From positions 2,418,001-2,482,000 of the forward strand of contig NZ_AP017315.1 of assembly GCF_002355395.1 (NCBI RefSeq): DNA of 64,000 nucleotides, given 5' to 3'. The DNA is from Microcella alkaliphila (lineage in GTDB: Bacteria > Actinomycetota > Actinomycetes > Actinomycetales > Microbacteriaceae). Within the stretch, counting starts at the first letter, position 1; the number at the start of each line of letters is the position of its first letter. Below, piece by piece: positions 36,868 through 45,283 of this stretch. The position numbers were made by a program, and so were the translations under genes. The notes under the pieces were generated by a model. That model ran no database searches. It saw nothing but the letters and a program-made list of their open reading frames with translations, and was not told the DNA's origin.

Positions 36868-36889
36868 CACGTATGCACGCGCATACATG
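36868..36889. promoter_or_regulatory. Operator-like palindrome upstream of lysC
   Basis: GTATGC (36871-36876), 4-base spacer, GCATAC (36881-36886); pairing continues with one mismatch to CA...TG outside. It overlaps the expected -35 region of the lysC promoter. Confidence 0.5.
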
Positions 36890-36928
36890 TGAGGCGTCAC
36901 GCTCGGCAATGTGCGCGCTGGCGACGGG

Positions 36929-37528
36929 TTAGTGCTGGATCTGGCGGCGGCCCTCGAAGGCCCGGCCCAGGGTGACCTCGTCGGCGTACTCGAGGTCTCC
37001 GCCGACGGGGAGGCCGCTCGCCAGGCGTGAAACCGTGAGGCCCGGCTGCACCAGCAGGCGGGTCAGGTAGGTGGCGGTGGCCTCGCCCTCGAGGTTGGGG
37101 TCGGTCGCGATGATGACCTCGGTGACCGTGCCGTCGGCGAGGCGGGTCAGCAGCTGGCTGATGCGGAGGTCGTCAGGGCCGATGCCGTCGATCGGGCTGA
37201 TCGCACCACCGAGCACGTGGTACAGCCCGCGGAACTCGCGGGTGCGCTCGATCGCAACGACGTCTTTCGCCTCCTCGACCACGCAGATCGTGGTGGGGCT
37301 GCGGCGCGGGTCACGGCAAATCGAGCACTGCGCCTCTTCGGCCACGTTGCCGCAGACCTCGCAGAAGCGCACCTTCTCGCGGATATCCATGAGCAGGGTC
37401 GCGAGCTTCGTCACGTCGAACGACTCGGTCTGCAAGATGTGGAAGGCAATGCGCTGTGCCGACTTCGGGCCGATGCCCGGCAGGCGGCCGAATTCGTCGA
37501 TGAGGTCTTGAATGACGCCGTCGTACAT
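36929..37528 (-). CDS. recR: Recombination protein RecR
   Basis: 199 residues. Helix-hairpin-helix ([20 protein letters not shown]), C4 zinc finger ([19 protein letters not shown]) and Toprim domain ([16 protein letters not shown]). Acts with RecFO in gap repair. It starts 3 bases after the dnaX stop, the widely conserved dnaX-recR pair. Confidence 0.97.
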   Translation of the reverse strand: MYDGVIQDLIDEFGRLPGIGPKSAQRIAFHILQTESFDVTKLATLLMDIREKVRFCEVCGNVAEEAQCSICRDPRRSPTTICVVEEAKDVVAIERTREFRGLYHVLGGAISPIDGIGPDDLRISQLLTRLADGTVTEVIIATDPNLEGEATATYLTRLLVQPGLTVSRLASGLPVGGDLEYADEVTLGRAFEGRRQIQH

Positions 37529-37531
37529 CTC

Positions 37532-39634
37532 TTATTGCCCCTCAGGATCGGGTGGTGTCGCCTCGGGCACGACCGTGGGGGTGAGCTGCTCTTCCGCAAC
37601 GAAACGGGCGCCGAGTATCTCGCGAACAACCGCCTCCCCGTAGCGCTGACGGCCCGCCATTTCGGCGGGGTGTGGCACGGATGGTGGCGGGGCTCGCTCG
37701 GGCTGCGGCTCGGGCTCGAATTCTGGCTCGGGTTCCTCGTCGACCGGGGGAGGTTCGTCGTCGACCGGTGGGGCGTCGACGGATGCCGGGGCCGCAGCGC
37801 CGGGGATTGCGGCTACTGCCCACTCGGTAACCGGAGCAGTGGACGCCGATGGGGCCGTGGTGGACGGGACGGGGGCCGATGAGGCGACGGGCTGGGCGGT
37901 CGGCGTTGCGTCGTCGCGCGACACCGCCGCTGGGGAAGGCTCCGCGTCGGCGGGCTGCTCGGCAGGTGCCGCCGCGTCGGGACGGGGAGCCCGGGCGGAG
38001 TCAACCCGCACGAGGAACTTCACACGCAGCCCCAGCTCGGAGAGAATCGCCTGCCGCACGTGCTCGCTGACCGTCTCGGCGGGGTTGCCGCGCTGCTTGA
38101 AGGCCGTCGCGTCGGACTCGTTCGTGAACACGAGCGTGAGCACGTCGTCGTTCAGCTCGGCGGGAAGTGCCGTGTAGACGACCGTCCACGACGACATCTT
38201 CTGCTGCTGAATGCGGTCGAGGATCGCTGGCCACGATTGGCGCATGCGGTCGATGTCGACGGGGGCTGCGGCGACTGGTTCGGGGGCGGGCTCTGCCACG
38301 GGCGCGGATGCGGAGGCTTCAGCCGGCGCCGCCGCGGGTTCGGAGGACGCTGTCGCCGCTGTCGCGGGGGCGGGCGTCGGGGCAGCCGCGGGCGCAGGCG
38401 CGGGCGCTGCCGCTCGGGCCGGGGCAGGAGCGGTTGCCGCAGAGAGGGCGCCGGCGGCGGGGGCCGGGCCGTCAACGCCGACGCGGCGCTCGAGCACCTC
38501 GACGCGGGCGAGGGCTCCGCGGGCGGGCTCGTCGGCGGCGGGTACCAACAGACGCGCGGTCATGAGCTCGAGGTGCAGGCGAGGCGACGTCGCCCCCGTC
38601 ATCTCGGTCAGCGCCCGGTTCACGATGTCGGCCGCGCGGCTCAGCTGCGCCGGGCCGAAGTGGGCGGCCTGGGTGTGCATGCGCTCGAGATCGTCTTGCG
38701 GGATACCGCGCAGCACCGCCGAGGCGCCGTCGTTTGTCGCCTGTACCACGATCAGGTCGCGCAGCCGCTCGAGCAGGTCGTCGACAAACCGTCGCGGGTC
38801 TTGACCCGTCTGAATGACGCGATCGACCGCCTGGAACGCAGCCGCCGCATCCTGCATCGCGAGAGCCGTGACCACGTCGTCGAGCAGGGCTCCGTGGGTG
38901 TAGCCGAGCAGCGCGACCGCCCGCTCGTAGGTGACCACGTCGGCGTCGCTGCCCGCGATCAGCTGGTCGAGCAGCGACAGGGTGTCGCGCACCGACCCGC
39001 CGCCGGCGCGCACCACGAGCGGCATGACGCCCGGCTCGACCGTGACGTTCTCGCTCGCCGCCAACTGCTCGACGTACTCAAGCAGCTGCGCGGGCGGCAC
39101 CAGGCGGAACGGGTAGTGGTGGGTGCGCGAGCGGATCGTGCCGATGACCTTCTCGGGCTCGGTCGTGGCGAAGATGAACTTCACGTGCGGCGGCGGCTCT
39201 TCGACGATCTTCAGCAGCGCGTTGAAGCCCTGCGGCGTCACCATGTGCGCCTCATCGAGGATGAAAATCTTGAAGCGGTCGCGGGCCGGGGCGAACACGG
39301 CGCGCTCGCGCAGGTCGCGGGCGTCGTCGACGCCGTTGTGGCTCGCCGCGTCGATCTCGACCACGTCGAGCGAGCCGCCGCCCTGCCGGCTCAACTCAAC
39401 GCAGCTCGGGCACACGCCGCACGGGGTGTCGGTGGGGCCCTCGGCGCAGTTCAGGCAGCGCGCCAAAATGCGGGCGCTCGTCGTCTTGCCGCAGCCGCGC
39501 GGGCCGCTAAAGAGGTAGGCGTGGTTGACCCGGTCGCCGCGCAGCGCCGCCATCAGCGGATCAGTGACGTGGGCCTGCCCGATCAGCTCGGCGAACGACT
39601 CGGGTCGGTAGCGGCGATACAGGGCGGTGGACAC
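37532..39634 (-). CDS. dnaX: DNA polymerase III subunit gamma/tau
   Basis: 700 residues. Clamp-loader AAA+ ATPase: FSGPRGCGKTTSARIL Walker A (about residues 43-58), zinc-binding cysteines (CLNCAEG...CGVCPSC), DEAHM Walker B. Followed by a long Ala/Pro-rich linker (about 385-460), a second conserved domain (about 465-560), and another Pro/Glu-rich tail. GTG 39634 lies 6 bases after TACGCT. No slippery run for a gamma frameshift is visible. Confidence 0.96.
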   Translation of the reverse strand: MSTALYRRYRPESFAELIGQAHVTDPLMAALRGDRVNHAYLFSGPRGCGKTTSARILARCLNCAEGPTDTPCGVCPSCVELSRQGGGSLDVVEIDAASHNGVDDARDLRERAVFAPARDRFKIFILDEAHMVTPQGFNALLKIVEEPPPHVKFIFATTEPEKVIGTIRSRTHHYPFRLVPPAQLLEYVEQLAASENVTVEPGVMPLVVRAGGGSVRDTLSLLDQLIAGSDADVVTYERAVALLGYTHGALLDDVVTALAMQDAAAAFQAVDRVIQTGQDPRRFVDDLLERLRDLIVVQATNDGASAVLRGIPQDDLERMHTQAAHFGPAQLSRAADIVNRALTEMTGATSPRLHLELMTARLLVPAADEPARGALARVEVLERRVGVDGPAPAAGALSAATAPAPARAAAPAPAPAAAPTPAPATAATASSEPAAAPAEASASAPVAEPAPEPVAAAPVDIDRMRQSWPAILDRIQQQKMSSWTVVYTALPAELNDDVLTLVFTNESDATAFKQRGNPAETVSEHVRQAILSELGLRVKFLVRVDSARAPRPDAAAPAEQPADAEPSPAAVSRDDATPTAQPVASSAPVPSTTAPSASTAPVTEWAVAAIPGAAAPASVDAPPVDDEPPPVDEEPEPEFEPEPQPERAPPPSVPHPAEMAGRQRYGEAVVREILGARFVAEEQLTPTVVPEATPPDPEGQ

Positions 39635-39637
39635 GGC

Positions 39638-39697
39638 TCAAGCGTAGTCGCGAGCACCGACCACCGAGTCGAGGATGTAGTCGAGGGTGATGGTGGC
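39638..39697 (-). pseudogene. Displaced 3' end of a galE gene
   Basis: Reads ATITLDYILDSVVGARDYA then TGA. It aligns with the end of the intact GalE (ATRTLDDILDSVIAARGQ, stop at 40782). At DNA level 39662-39688 and 40803-40829 match at 26 of 27 bases. It begins 2-3 bases from the toxin stop codon, so the toxin-antitoxin pair sits exactly between two galE ends. Confidence 0.75.
39641..39646 (-). promoter_or_regulatory. -10 element, leaderless dnaX
   Basis: TACGCT on the minus strand, 6 bases before the GTG. The box is also part of the galE tail remnant (codons for Tyr-Ala). Confidence 0.55.
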
Positions 39698-39699
39698 AG

Positions 39700-40434
39700 T
39701 CAGCGGCTGCCCCGGTGAGCGCCGGCGTGACCCTTCACTCGAATGCACGGCTTACCGAGTTTGGGCATGATCGCGCCGCAGCGGTCTTCGCGCCGCAGGG
39801 CCAGGATGCGATCCGGGGTCGTGCTCGTGGAGATCCGCTGTACGGCTGCCGCGACCCCGGCAGCGGGGTCGAATGCGCCGCCCTCCCACGCCGACTCCAT
39901 CGCGACAACCAGTTCGTCTTTCGACAGCAGCCGCACAAACTCGTCATCGAAGCCCGCCGCAACTGCCGCCTTCACGAGGCCTTCGGGGGCCGGCGGCTCG
40001 ACGTAGTCCCACTCTTCAAGACCGAGGCGCGACTTCGTCTCGTCGATGAGGGTCAGCGCATCCCAAATCTGCGTCTGTTCCTCGTCACTGAGCTTTTCCG
40101 AACGCACCAGCGCGTCGGCCGCCGAGTACACCTCGCCGTCTCGGCGCTGGCCAATCGTGATGATCTCAATGAGACCCACGCCGTTCTTCACCGTCACCCG
40201 ATAGATGATCCTGAACTCGCGCTGCGCCGCCTCCACCGTGTTGAAGCCGACAAGGTTCGTGGCGTTCTGGTTCGAGAGCGGGTGTTTACCCCGTGGGGCA
40301 CGAAAGAGTCCCACGATGGTGTCAACGACGTCTTCCCGCTGATGCTCGGTGACGTTGTCGATCAACCAGTCGATGCTCTGTTCGGTGAAGACGACCTCGG
40401 CTTGATCATCGGGCAACTCATCAGCGGGCGGCAC
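39700..40434 (-). CDS. Probable toxin: RelE/ParE-like domain with C-terminal zinc-motif extension
   Basis: 244 residues from GTG 40434, which overlaps the antitoxin gene by 14 bases. Residues about 12-105 resemble a RelE/ParE-type fold (EQSIDWLIDNVTEHQREDVV ... REFRIIYRVTVKNGVGLIEI). The remainder is unusual for that family: a helical middle and a C-terminal C-x10-C-x5-H-x3-H motif (CGAIMPKLGKPCIRVKGHAG, then AH), which looks zinc-binding. Toxin assignment rests on gene order with a Phd-like antitoxin plus weak fold resemblance. Confidence 0.6.
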   Translation of the reverse strand: MPPADELPDDQAEVVFTEQSIDWLIDNVTEHQREDVVDTIVGLFRAPRGKHPLSNQNATNLVGFNTVEAAQREFRIIYRVTVKNGVGLIEIITIGQRRDGEVYSAADALVRSEKLSDEEQTQIWDALTLIDETKSRLGLEEWDYVEPPAPEGLVKAAVAAGFDDEFVRLLSKDELVVAMESAWEGGAFDPAAGVAAAVQRISTSTTPDRILALRREDRCGAIMPKLGKPCIRVKGHAGAHRGSR

Positions 40435-40696
40435 GAAGCCGGCCCTTCGCCTCCTCGACCGAGACCATCGTTGACCGATCGGCAACGAGGTTCGCCGCCG
40501 CGCTCAGCACCGTCAGTTCGAGCTCGCGCAGCAGACGGCGCTGTTCGTCACGTTCAGCCGCAGAGATCACGACGGCAACGGGCTTGCCGTGGCTCGTCAA
40601 CGTGACCGGTCGCTCTTGGGCCTGAGTCGTGATGAAACCCACGCCGCGCCGGGCGGCGACGGTCGACGAGACCGTCAGGGGCTGGATGGAGGTCAT
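40421..40696 (-). CDS. Phd/YefM-family antitoxin
   Basis: 91 residues. N-terminal Phd-like DNA-binding domain (TVSSTVAARRGVGFITTQAQ, RPVTLTSHGKPVAVVISAAE) and a C-terminal helical tail suited to bind the toxin. ATG 40696 lies 6 bases after TAGTCT, so leaderless. Inverted ATGACAC (40695-40701) and GTGTCAT (40737-40743) flank the promoter, probable autoregulatory sites. Confidence 0.82.
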   Translation of the reverse strand: MTSIQPLTVSSTVAARRGVGFITTQAQERPVTLTSHGKPVAVVISAAERDEQRRLLRELELTVLSAAANLVADRSTMVSVEEAKGRLRAAR

Positions 40697-40702
40697 GACA
40701 CA

Positions 40703-40708
40703 AGACTA
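40703..40708 (-). promoter_or_regulatory. -10 element of the toxin-antitoxin operon
   Basis: TAGTCT on the minus strand, 6 bases before the antitoxin ATG, between inverted ATGACAC/GTGTCAT sites. Confidence 0.5.
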
Positions 40709-40781
40709 GCAAAAATACACAGTAATGCATAGATTCGTGTCATCGAGGACTGCGTCGCTCGCGCAGCCGTCGCCGGTGCGC

Positions 40782-41765
40782 CTACTGACCGCGGGCGGCG
40801 ATCACCGAGTCGAGGATGTCGTCGAGGGTTCGGGTCGCCCGCCAGCCGAGCGTCTCGGCAATGCGGGAGGGGTCGGCGACCACCTCAGCCGGGTCGCCCG
40901 GGCGGCGCGGCTCGACCACCGCAGCCGGAACGGGCGGCGAGTCGAGGGCCGAATGCGGCCAGCGAGCGCGCACACCCTCGACCACCTGGCGCACGCTGAT
41001 GCCCGTGCCCGTGCCCACATTGAAGACCTGGTGGGTGGAAGCGGGAGCGCCGGCAAGCGCGTCCAGCGCCGCCAGGTGCGCCTCGGCGAGATCCAGCACG
41101 TGAATGAAGTCGCGCACGCACGTGCCGTCGACCGTCGCGTAGTCGTCACCGAAGATGCGGGGGGCGTTACCCGCGGCGAGCCGCTCCATCACCATGGGCA
41201 CGAGGTTCAGCACCGCCGTGTCGACAAGCTCGGGCCAGCCGGCACCCGCCACGTTGAAGTAGCGCAAACTCGTCGCCCTGAGCCCGGTCGCGCGCGCAAC
41301 GTCAGCCGTCAGCCACTCCCCCGCGAGCTTCGACGCGCCGTACGGGTTCACCGGGTGACAGGGGGCGTCCTCCGTGACGTGACCCGACGCATCCCCATAC
41401 ACGGCCGCCGAACTCGAGAACAGGAAACGCTCGACGCCGGCCGAGCCGCACGCCTGCAGAACGGCGGCGAGACCGGCCACGTTGTCATTCCAGTACATCA
41501 GGGGTTGCGCCACCGACTCGGGCACCTGCTTGCGGCCCGCGAAGTGAATCATCGCCTCGGCTCCGTGCTCGCGGGCGAAATCGGCGACCGCCTCAGCCGC
41601 CCCGGGCGCGGCAAGCGACAGCTCGAGCTGCGCAAACTCAGCGACCCGCTCGCGGATGCCTGTCACGAAGTCGTCGACCACGACCACCGTGTCGCCCCGG
41701 TCGCGCAACAGCCGACATACATGCGCGCCGATATACCCCGAGCCGCCCGTCACCAGAACACGCAT
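40782..41765 (-). CDS. galE: UDP-glucose 4-epimerase
   Basis: 327 residues. NAD-binding GGSGYIGAHV (residues 7-16), catalytic region SSSAAVYG and the YGASKLAGE Tyr-X3-Lys, then SLRYFNVAGA. Third Leloir-pathway enzyme, away from galTK. Its C-terminal codons are near-duplicated at 39638-39697, suggesting that this 3' end was supplied or copied when the toxin-antitoxin DNA inserted. Confidence 0.95.
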   Translation of the reverse strand: MRVLVTGGSGYIGAHVCRLLRDRGDTVVVVDDFVTGIRERVAEFAQLELSLAAPGAAEAVADFAREHGAEAMIHFAGRKQVPESVAQPLMYWNDNVAGLAAVLQACGSAGVERFLFSSSAAVYGDASGHVTEDAPCHPVNPYGASKLAGEWLTADVARATGLRATSLRYFNVAGAGWPELVDTAVLNLVPMVMERLAAGNAPRIFGDDYATVDGTCVRDFIHVLDLAEAHLAALDALAGAPASTHQVFNVGTGTGISVRQVVEGVRARWPHSALDSPPVPAAVVEPRRPGDPAEVVADPSRIAETLGWRATRTLDDILDSVIAARGQ

Positions 41766-41860
41766 GGGTCAATCCTGCCGGATAGCTCGCCGCCAAGGAG
41801 ACCATGGCTCCCGCACATGAGCAAGGCCGTGAAATATAAAGAATATAAAGAATAAATACC

Positions 41861-41873
41861 GTTACGCTGTAAC
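41861..41873. promoter_or_regulatory. Operator palindrome over the -10 of the ATPase gene
   Basis: GTTACGCTGTAAC is a perfect 5-3-5 palindrome. Its centre contains TACGCT (41863-41868), a -10 box 6 bases before the ATG at 41875. Upstream is an AT-rich stretch with repeated AATATAAAG (41833-41850). A protein bound here would block a leaderless transcript. Confidence 0.6.
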
Positions 41874-41874
41874 G

Positions 41875-43068
41875 ATGGCAGAGATCTCCGTCGGCAGCGG
41901 CAGCCCGTTCACGCCAGGGTACGGCAAGCAGCCGCTCGTCTTCGGCGGTCACCACGAGGTGGTCGCCGAACTCACCAGCGTCTTCGAGACGTACGACTTC
42001 GGCGAGAATCATTCCATCCTGATCTCGGGTCTGCGGGGCGCCGGCAAGACCTCGATGCTCGGGGTACTGCGCGACGCAGCAAAATCGCACGGATGGTTTG
42101 TCGTCTCCGACAACGCAGGCGCCGGGCTTGTCGACCGCGTCTCACGGTCAACAATGCCCCAACTGCTCGAGTCTCTCACCGGATCAGAGCGCACACGCCT
42201 CACCGGCTTGCAGCTCGCACAGTTGGGATTGCAGTGGACGACTGAGCGCACCGGGCCGGAACCGAAACCGCTCCTCCGTCACCAGCTTGCGGCACTGGCC
42301 GCCGCTCGCGACAACGGCGGAATTCTGATCACCGTCGATGAAGTGTCATCCGGCAAGACCAGGCTAAGAGAACTCGGCCGCTTCGCCCTCGAACTGCAAC
42401 ACGCTCTCGAGGAGGGACTGAACATCATGGTCGCGTTCGCCGGGGTCAAGATTGACCTTGATGAGCTCGTGAAGCAGCAGCATCTCACCTTCCTACGACG
42501 ATCACGCGAAGTTGACTTTCGGCTCTTGGCGCCATCAGAAACCCGCGATGTCTTCGCACAAACGGTTGGACTGGGCGGGCGCGCCATCGACGACGACGCT
42601 CTCGATCTGCTCGTGCGGGTCGCGCAGGGCTACCCCTACCTCATTCAGCTCGCGGGCGACTACGCGTGGCGCCACAACGTCACCGCCCCGCAGATTTCGC
42701 TGGCCGACGCGAAGGATGCGCACCAGCGTGCCATCAAGGCCGTCACGTCTCGCGTCATCAGTCGGGTGTGGGACGACCTCTCCGAACAAGACCAGACCTT
42801 CCTGCGCGCCCTTGCGGGAGGCGGGGGACGACGCAAGATGGCGGAGATTGCAGACCGCATGGGCAGGTCCTCCCAATACGTCAACATCTACAAGCAGCGG
42901 CTGGTCGACAGCGGCTACGTCCAACCAGACGGCCGAGGTTACGTTGCGTTCTCACTCCCCTACCTTGACCAGTACATCTCATCGCTCGGGCAAGGAGACG
43001 CGACCGACGATGACGTTCAGCCGGCGTCTGGCGACACCTGGAATGACTATCCGCCGCCGGAGCTATAG
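41875..43068 (+). CDS. AAA+/STAND-like ATPase with C-terminal winged helix
   Basis: 397 residues. Walker A GLRGAGKTS (about residues 52-60), Walker B GGILITVDEVSSG (about 143-155), a helical lid, and a C-terminal winged-helix-like region (MAEIADRMGRSSQYVNIYKQ, then RLVDSGYVQ). Belongs to the broad ORC/Cdc6-like bacterial ATPases of unknown role. No partner gene with a defence or transposition function is adjacent. ATG 41875 set by the -10 spacing. Confidence 0.7.
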   Translation: MAEISVGSGSPFTPGYGKQPLVFGGHHEVVAELTSVFETYDFGENHSILISGLRGAGKTSMLGVLRDAAKSHGWFVVSDNAGAGLVDRVSRSTMPQLLESLTGSERTRLTGLQLAQLGLQWTTERTGPEPKPLLRHQLAALAAARDNGGILITVDEVSSGKTRLRELGRFALELQHALEEGLNIMVAFAGVKIDLDELVKQQHLTFLRRSREVDFRLLAPSETRDVFAQTVGLGGRAIDDDALDLLVRVAQGYPYLIQLAGDYAWRHNVTAPQISLADAKDAHQRAIKAVTSRVISRVWDDLSEQDQTFLRALAGGGGRRKMAEIADRMGRSSQYVNIYKQRLVDSGYVQPDGRGYVAFSLPYLDQYISSLGQGDATDDDVQPASGDTWNDYPPPEL

Positions 43069-43216
43069 CGCCGCCTCGTGCAGGCTAGACGTTCTGAGAA
43101 AGTGGCACATCGACGATCTCAGTGAGTGAAACCCTGGCGGGTATGTGAATTGCTTAAACCTTGCCGAGATTATTCACACGAGGAAACTTTTCGCGCAGCG
43201 CATAGTTCTTATTCGC

Positions 43217-43222
43217 TAGTGT
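43217..43222 (+). promoter_or_regulatory. -10 element, leaderless lsr2
   Basis: TAGTGT ends 7 bases before the ATG at 43230. An inverted TGTGAAT/ATTCACA pair (43144-43150, 43172-43178) lies upstream in AT-rich DNA, perhaps an autoregulatory site. Confidence 0.45.
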
Positions 43223-43229
43223 GTGCGCC

Positions 43230-43577
43230 ATGGCACACAAGATTGTTCTCGTCGACGACCTCGACGGTACCGAACTCGGCGATAACGCCGTCACCACGCG
43301 CTTTTCTTTGAATGGCGCTCACTACGAAATCGATTTGAATGAGTCGAACCAGCAGAAGCTCGCCGACGCGCTCGCTCCGTTCGTCGCTGCCGGTCGGCGC
43401 GCCAGCGCTGGCGGGGCATCCGGGCGCGCGGCAACCGCGAAGAAGCGCGGGGGCGGCACGAAAAGCAATACCTCCGCAATTCGCGAATGGGCGAACGCCA
43501 ACGGCCACCCCGTCGGAGACCGCGGCCGAATTCCTGCGCATATTGTCGAAGCGTACGAAGCGGCCACCGGAAAGTAG
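43230..43577 (+). CDS. lsr2: Lsr2-family nucleoid-associated protein
   Basis: 115 residues, standard size. N-terminal dimerisation domain ([20 protein letters not shown] ... [19 protein letters not shown]), basic linker and the C-terminal DNA-binding domain with the AT-hook-like loop [18 protein letters not shown]. Silences AT-rich, often acquired DNA. ATG 43230 chosen over an upstream GTG by homology and -10 spacing. Confidence 0.95.
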   Translation: MAHKIVLVDDLDGTELGDNAVTTRFSLNGAHYEIDLNESNQQKLADALAPFVAAGRRASAGGASGRAATAKKRGGGTKSNTSAIREWANANGHPVGDRGRIPAHIVEAYEAATGK

Positions 43578-43620
43578 TGGCACCGCGAGCATCCGCTCGC
43601 ATTAATCAATAATCGGATGA

Positions 43621-43668
43621 TCGGGGCTGGGCCCGTCTCGTGGAGGCGGCACCCAGCCCCGACTGTTT
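43621..43668 (+). terminator. Terminator of lsr2
   Basis: TCGGGGCTGGG (43621-43631) pairs perfectly with CCCAGCCCCGA (43652-43662), followed by CTGTTTGT. Loop 20 bases. Confidence 0.75.
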
Positions 43669-43805
43669 GTCTGGGCGCATGAAAATTGCCATCGCCGGAG
43701 GACACGGAAAAATCGCGCGGCAGCTGTCGCGCCTGCTGAGCGCGGGCGGCCACGAGCCGTGGGCGCTCATACGCAACGCCGACCACACCGCCGACGTCGA
43801 AAACG

Positions 43806-45283
43806 GGCTCTTCGCCGTTGAGTGTGGGTGGCGGGTGACGCGCCGGTAGCCGGGGCTGCTGGGGCGATGGGTCGAGGTCCTCGAGGATCAGAGGACTCTT
43901 ACCTCTTCTGATCGCGAGGACCCCGACTATGACCGAGCCTACGACGTGCTGCCGAGCCGACGGCAACTATTGCAACCGCTGCGATCTTCTCCTGGGCCTG
44001 GAGGGGTTGCGGGTGATTGCGGTTGAGCGCCGCGGCCTGGGATCGCTGACCGTGACGGTCGAGTCCCCACCTGGTCCGGCCGGCTGCCCAGGCTGCGGTG
44101 TCCTCGCGACCGGTCACGGGCGCGCGCCGGTGCCTCTGGTGGACGCACCCGCGATGGGCCGTCCGGTCCAACTGCTCTGGCGAAAGCGTCGGTGGCGCTG
44201 CGCGGAAGGTGCATGCGAGGTCGTCACGTTCCTCGAGCAGGACCACACCGTCGCGTTGCCGCGCGCAAAGCTGACCACTCGGGCGGCGTGGTGGGCGATC
44301 GAGCAGATGCGCCGCGAACACGCCTCGGTGAACGGTATCCGCCGGCAGTTGGGCACCAGCTGGCGAACAGTTTGGGAGACGATCAAGCCACTGCTGCAGA
44401 TCGCCGAGGCGGATCCGGCTCGCTTCGATGGCGTGACCGTGTTGGGTGTTGATGAGCACGTCTGGCATCACGTGTCGACCAAGCCGATCAACGTCGGCGG
44501 GCGGGGGCCAAAGGAGCTCACCGGCATGGTCGACCTGACCCGTGATGCGGCGGGCCGCACCCGCGCCAGGCTGCTGGATCTCGTCCCGGGCCGCTCGGGT
44601 GAGGCTTACCGGGCATGGCTACAGGGGCGCGGCCCCGATTTTCGTGACCGGGTGAAGATCGCAACCTTGGATCCGTTTCGCGGTTACAAGAACGCCATCG
44701 ATGATCAACTCGACGACGCGCGCGCCGTGCTCGACGCATTCCACGTCGTCAAGCTCGGAACCAAGGTCGTCGACGATGTCCGCCGCCGCGTGCAGCAGCA
44801 GCTCCACGGCCACCGAGGGCGCAAGGGTGACCCGCTCTATGGGATCCGGAACCTCCTGCGGGCAGGCGAGGAACACCTCACCGAACGGCAACGCACAAGA
44901 CTCGCCCGCGCTTGGGCCGCCGACGAACAGCATGTTGAAGTCGAGGTCGCCTGGCACTGCGCGCAACAACTGCGATCCTGCTACCACCAAGCCGGTCACC
45001 GCGAAGGTCGCGTGATCGCCGAACAGGTGTTGAGGTCGTTCTTCACCTGCCCGATCCCGGAGGTCGCACGCCTGGGCCGGACGCTGCGAACCTGGCGAGA
45101 CGAGTTTCTCGGCTACTTCGACACCGGCGGCGCGAACAACGGGGGCACCGAAGCGATGAACGGCCTGATCGAGCTCCACCGACGCATCGCCCGCGGCTTC
45201 CGCAACCGAGACAACTACCGCCTCCGGATGCTCCTCATCGGCGGCGGGCTATTCGCATGACCCACACTCAACGGCGAAGAGCC
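43806..45283 (+). mobile_element. ISL3-family insertion sequence
   Basis: 1478 bp. Terminal inverted repeats of about 24 bp begin GGCTCTTCGCCGTTGAGTGT (43806) and mirror at 45283. Flanked by perfect 8-bp duplications CGAAAACG (43798-43805 and 45284-45291), the size typical of ISL3. Transposase intact. Confidence 0.95.
43929..45260 (+). CDS. ISL3-family transposase
   Basis: 443 residues. N-terminal zinc-binding region (CNRCDLL, CPGCGVLATGHG), helix-turn-helix (SVNGIRRQLGTSWRTVWETI) and DDE core with Asp in VLGVDEHVWHH, Asp in VLDAFHVVKLG and Glu in NNGGTEAMNGLI. Single gene of the element, ATG 43929 after GCGAGGA. Confidence 0.95.
   Translation: MTEPTTCCRADGNYCNRCDLLLGLEGLRVIAVERRGLGSLTVTVESPPGPAGCPGCGVLATGHGRAPVPLVDAPAMGRPVQLLWRKRRWRCAEGACEVVTFLEQDHTVALPRAKLTTRAAWWAIEQMRREHASVNGIRRQLGTSWRTVWETIKPLLQIAEADPARFDGVTVLGVDEHVWHHVSTKPINVGGRGPKELTGMVDLTRDAAGRTRARLLDLVPGRSGEAYRAWLQGRGPDFRDRVKIATLDPFRGYKNAIDDQLDDARAVLDAFHVVKLGTKVVDDVRRRVQQQLHGHRGRKGDPLYGIRNLLRAGEEHLTERQRTRLARAWAADEQHVEVEVAWHCAQQLRSCYHQAGHREGRVIAEQVLRSFFTCPIPEVARLGRTLRTWRDEFLGYFDTGGANNGGTEAMNGLIELHRRIARGFRNRDNYRLRMLLIGGGLFA

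Noticed and set aside
37532-39634. Programmed frameshift in dnaX producing gamma
   Set aside because: No A- or T-rich slippery run; the Ala/Pro linker is GC-rich throughout.
40860-41750. Second full galE copy next to dnaX
   Set aside because: Only about 60 bases of a tail remain at 39638-39697; the toxin gene occupies the position of the rest.
41831-41860. AT-rich repeats as a replication origin or iteron set
   Set aside because: Only two and a half short units and no replication initiator gene; better explained as promoter-upstream DNA.
41875-43577. ATPase plus Lsr2 as a phage-defence system
   Set aside because: No nuclease, effector or known defence partner; Lsr2 is a general nucleoid protein.
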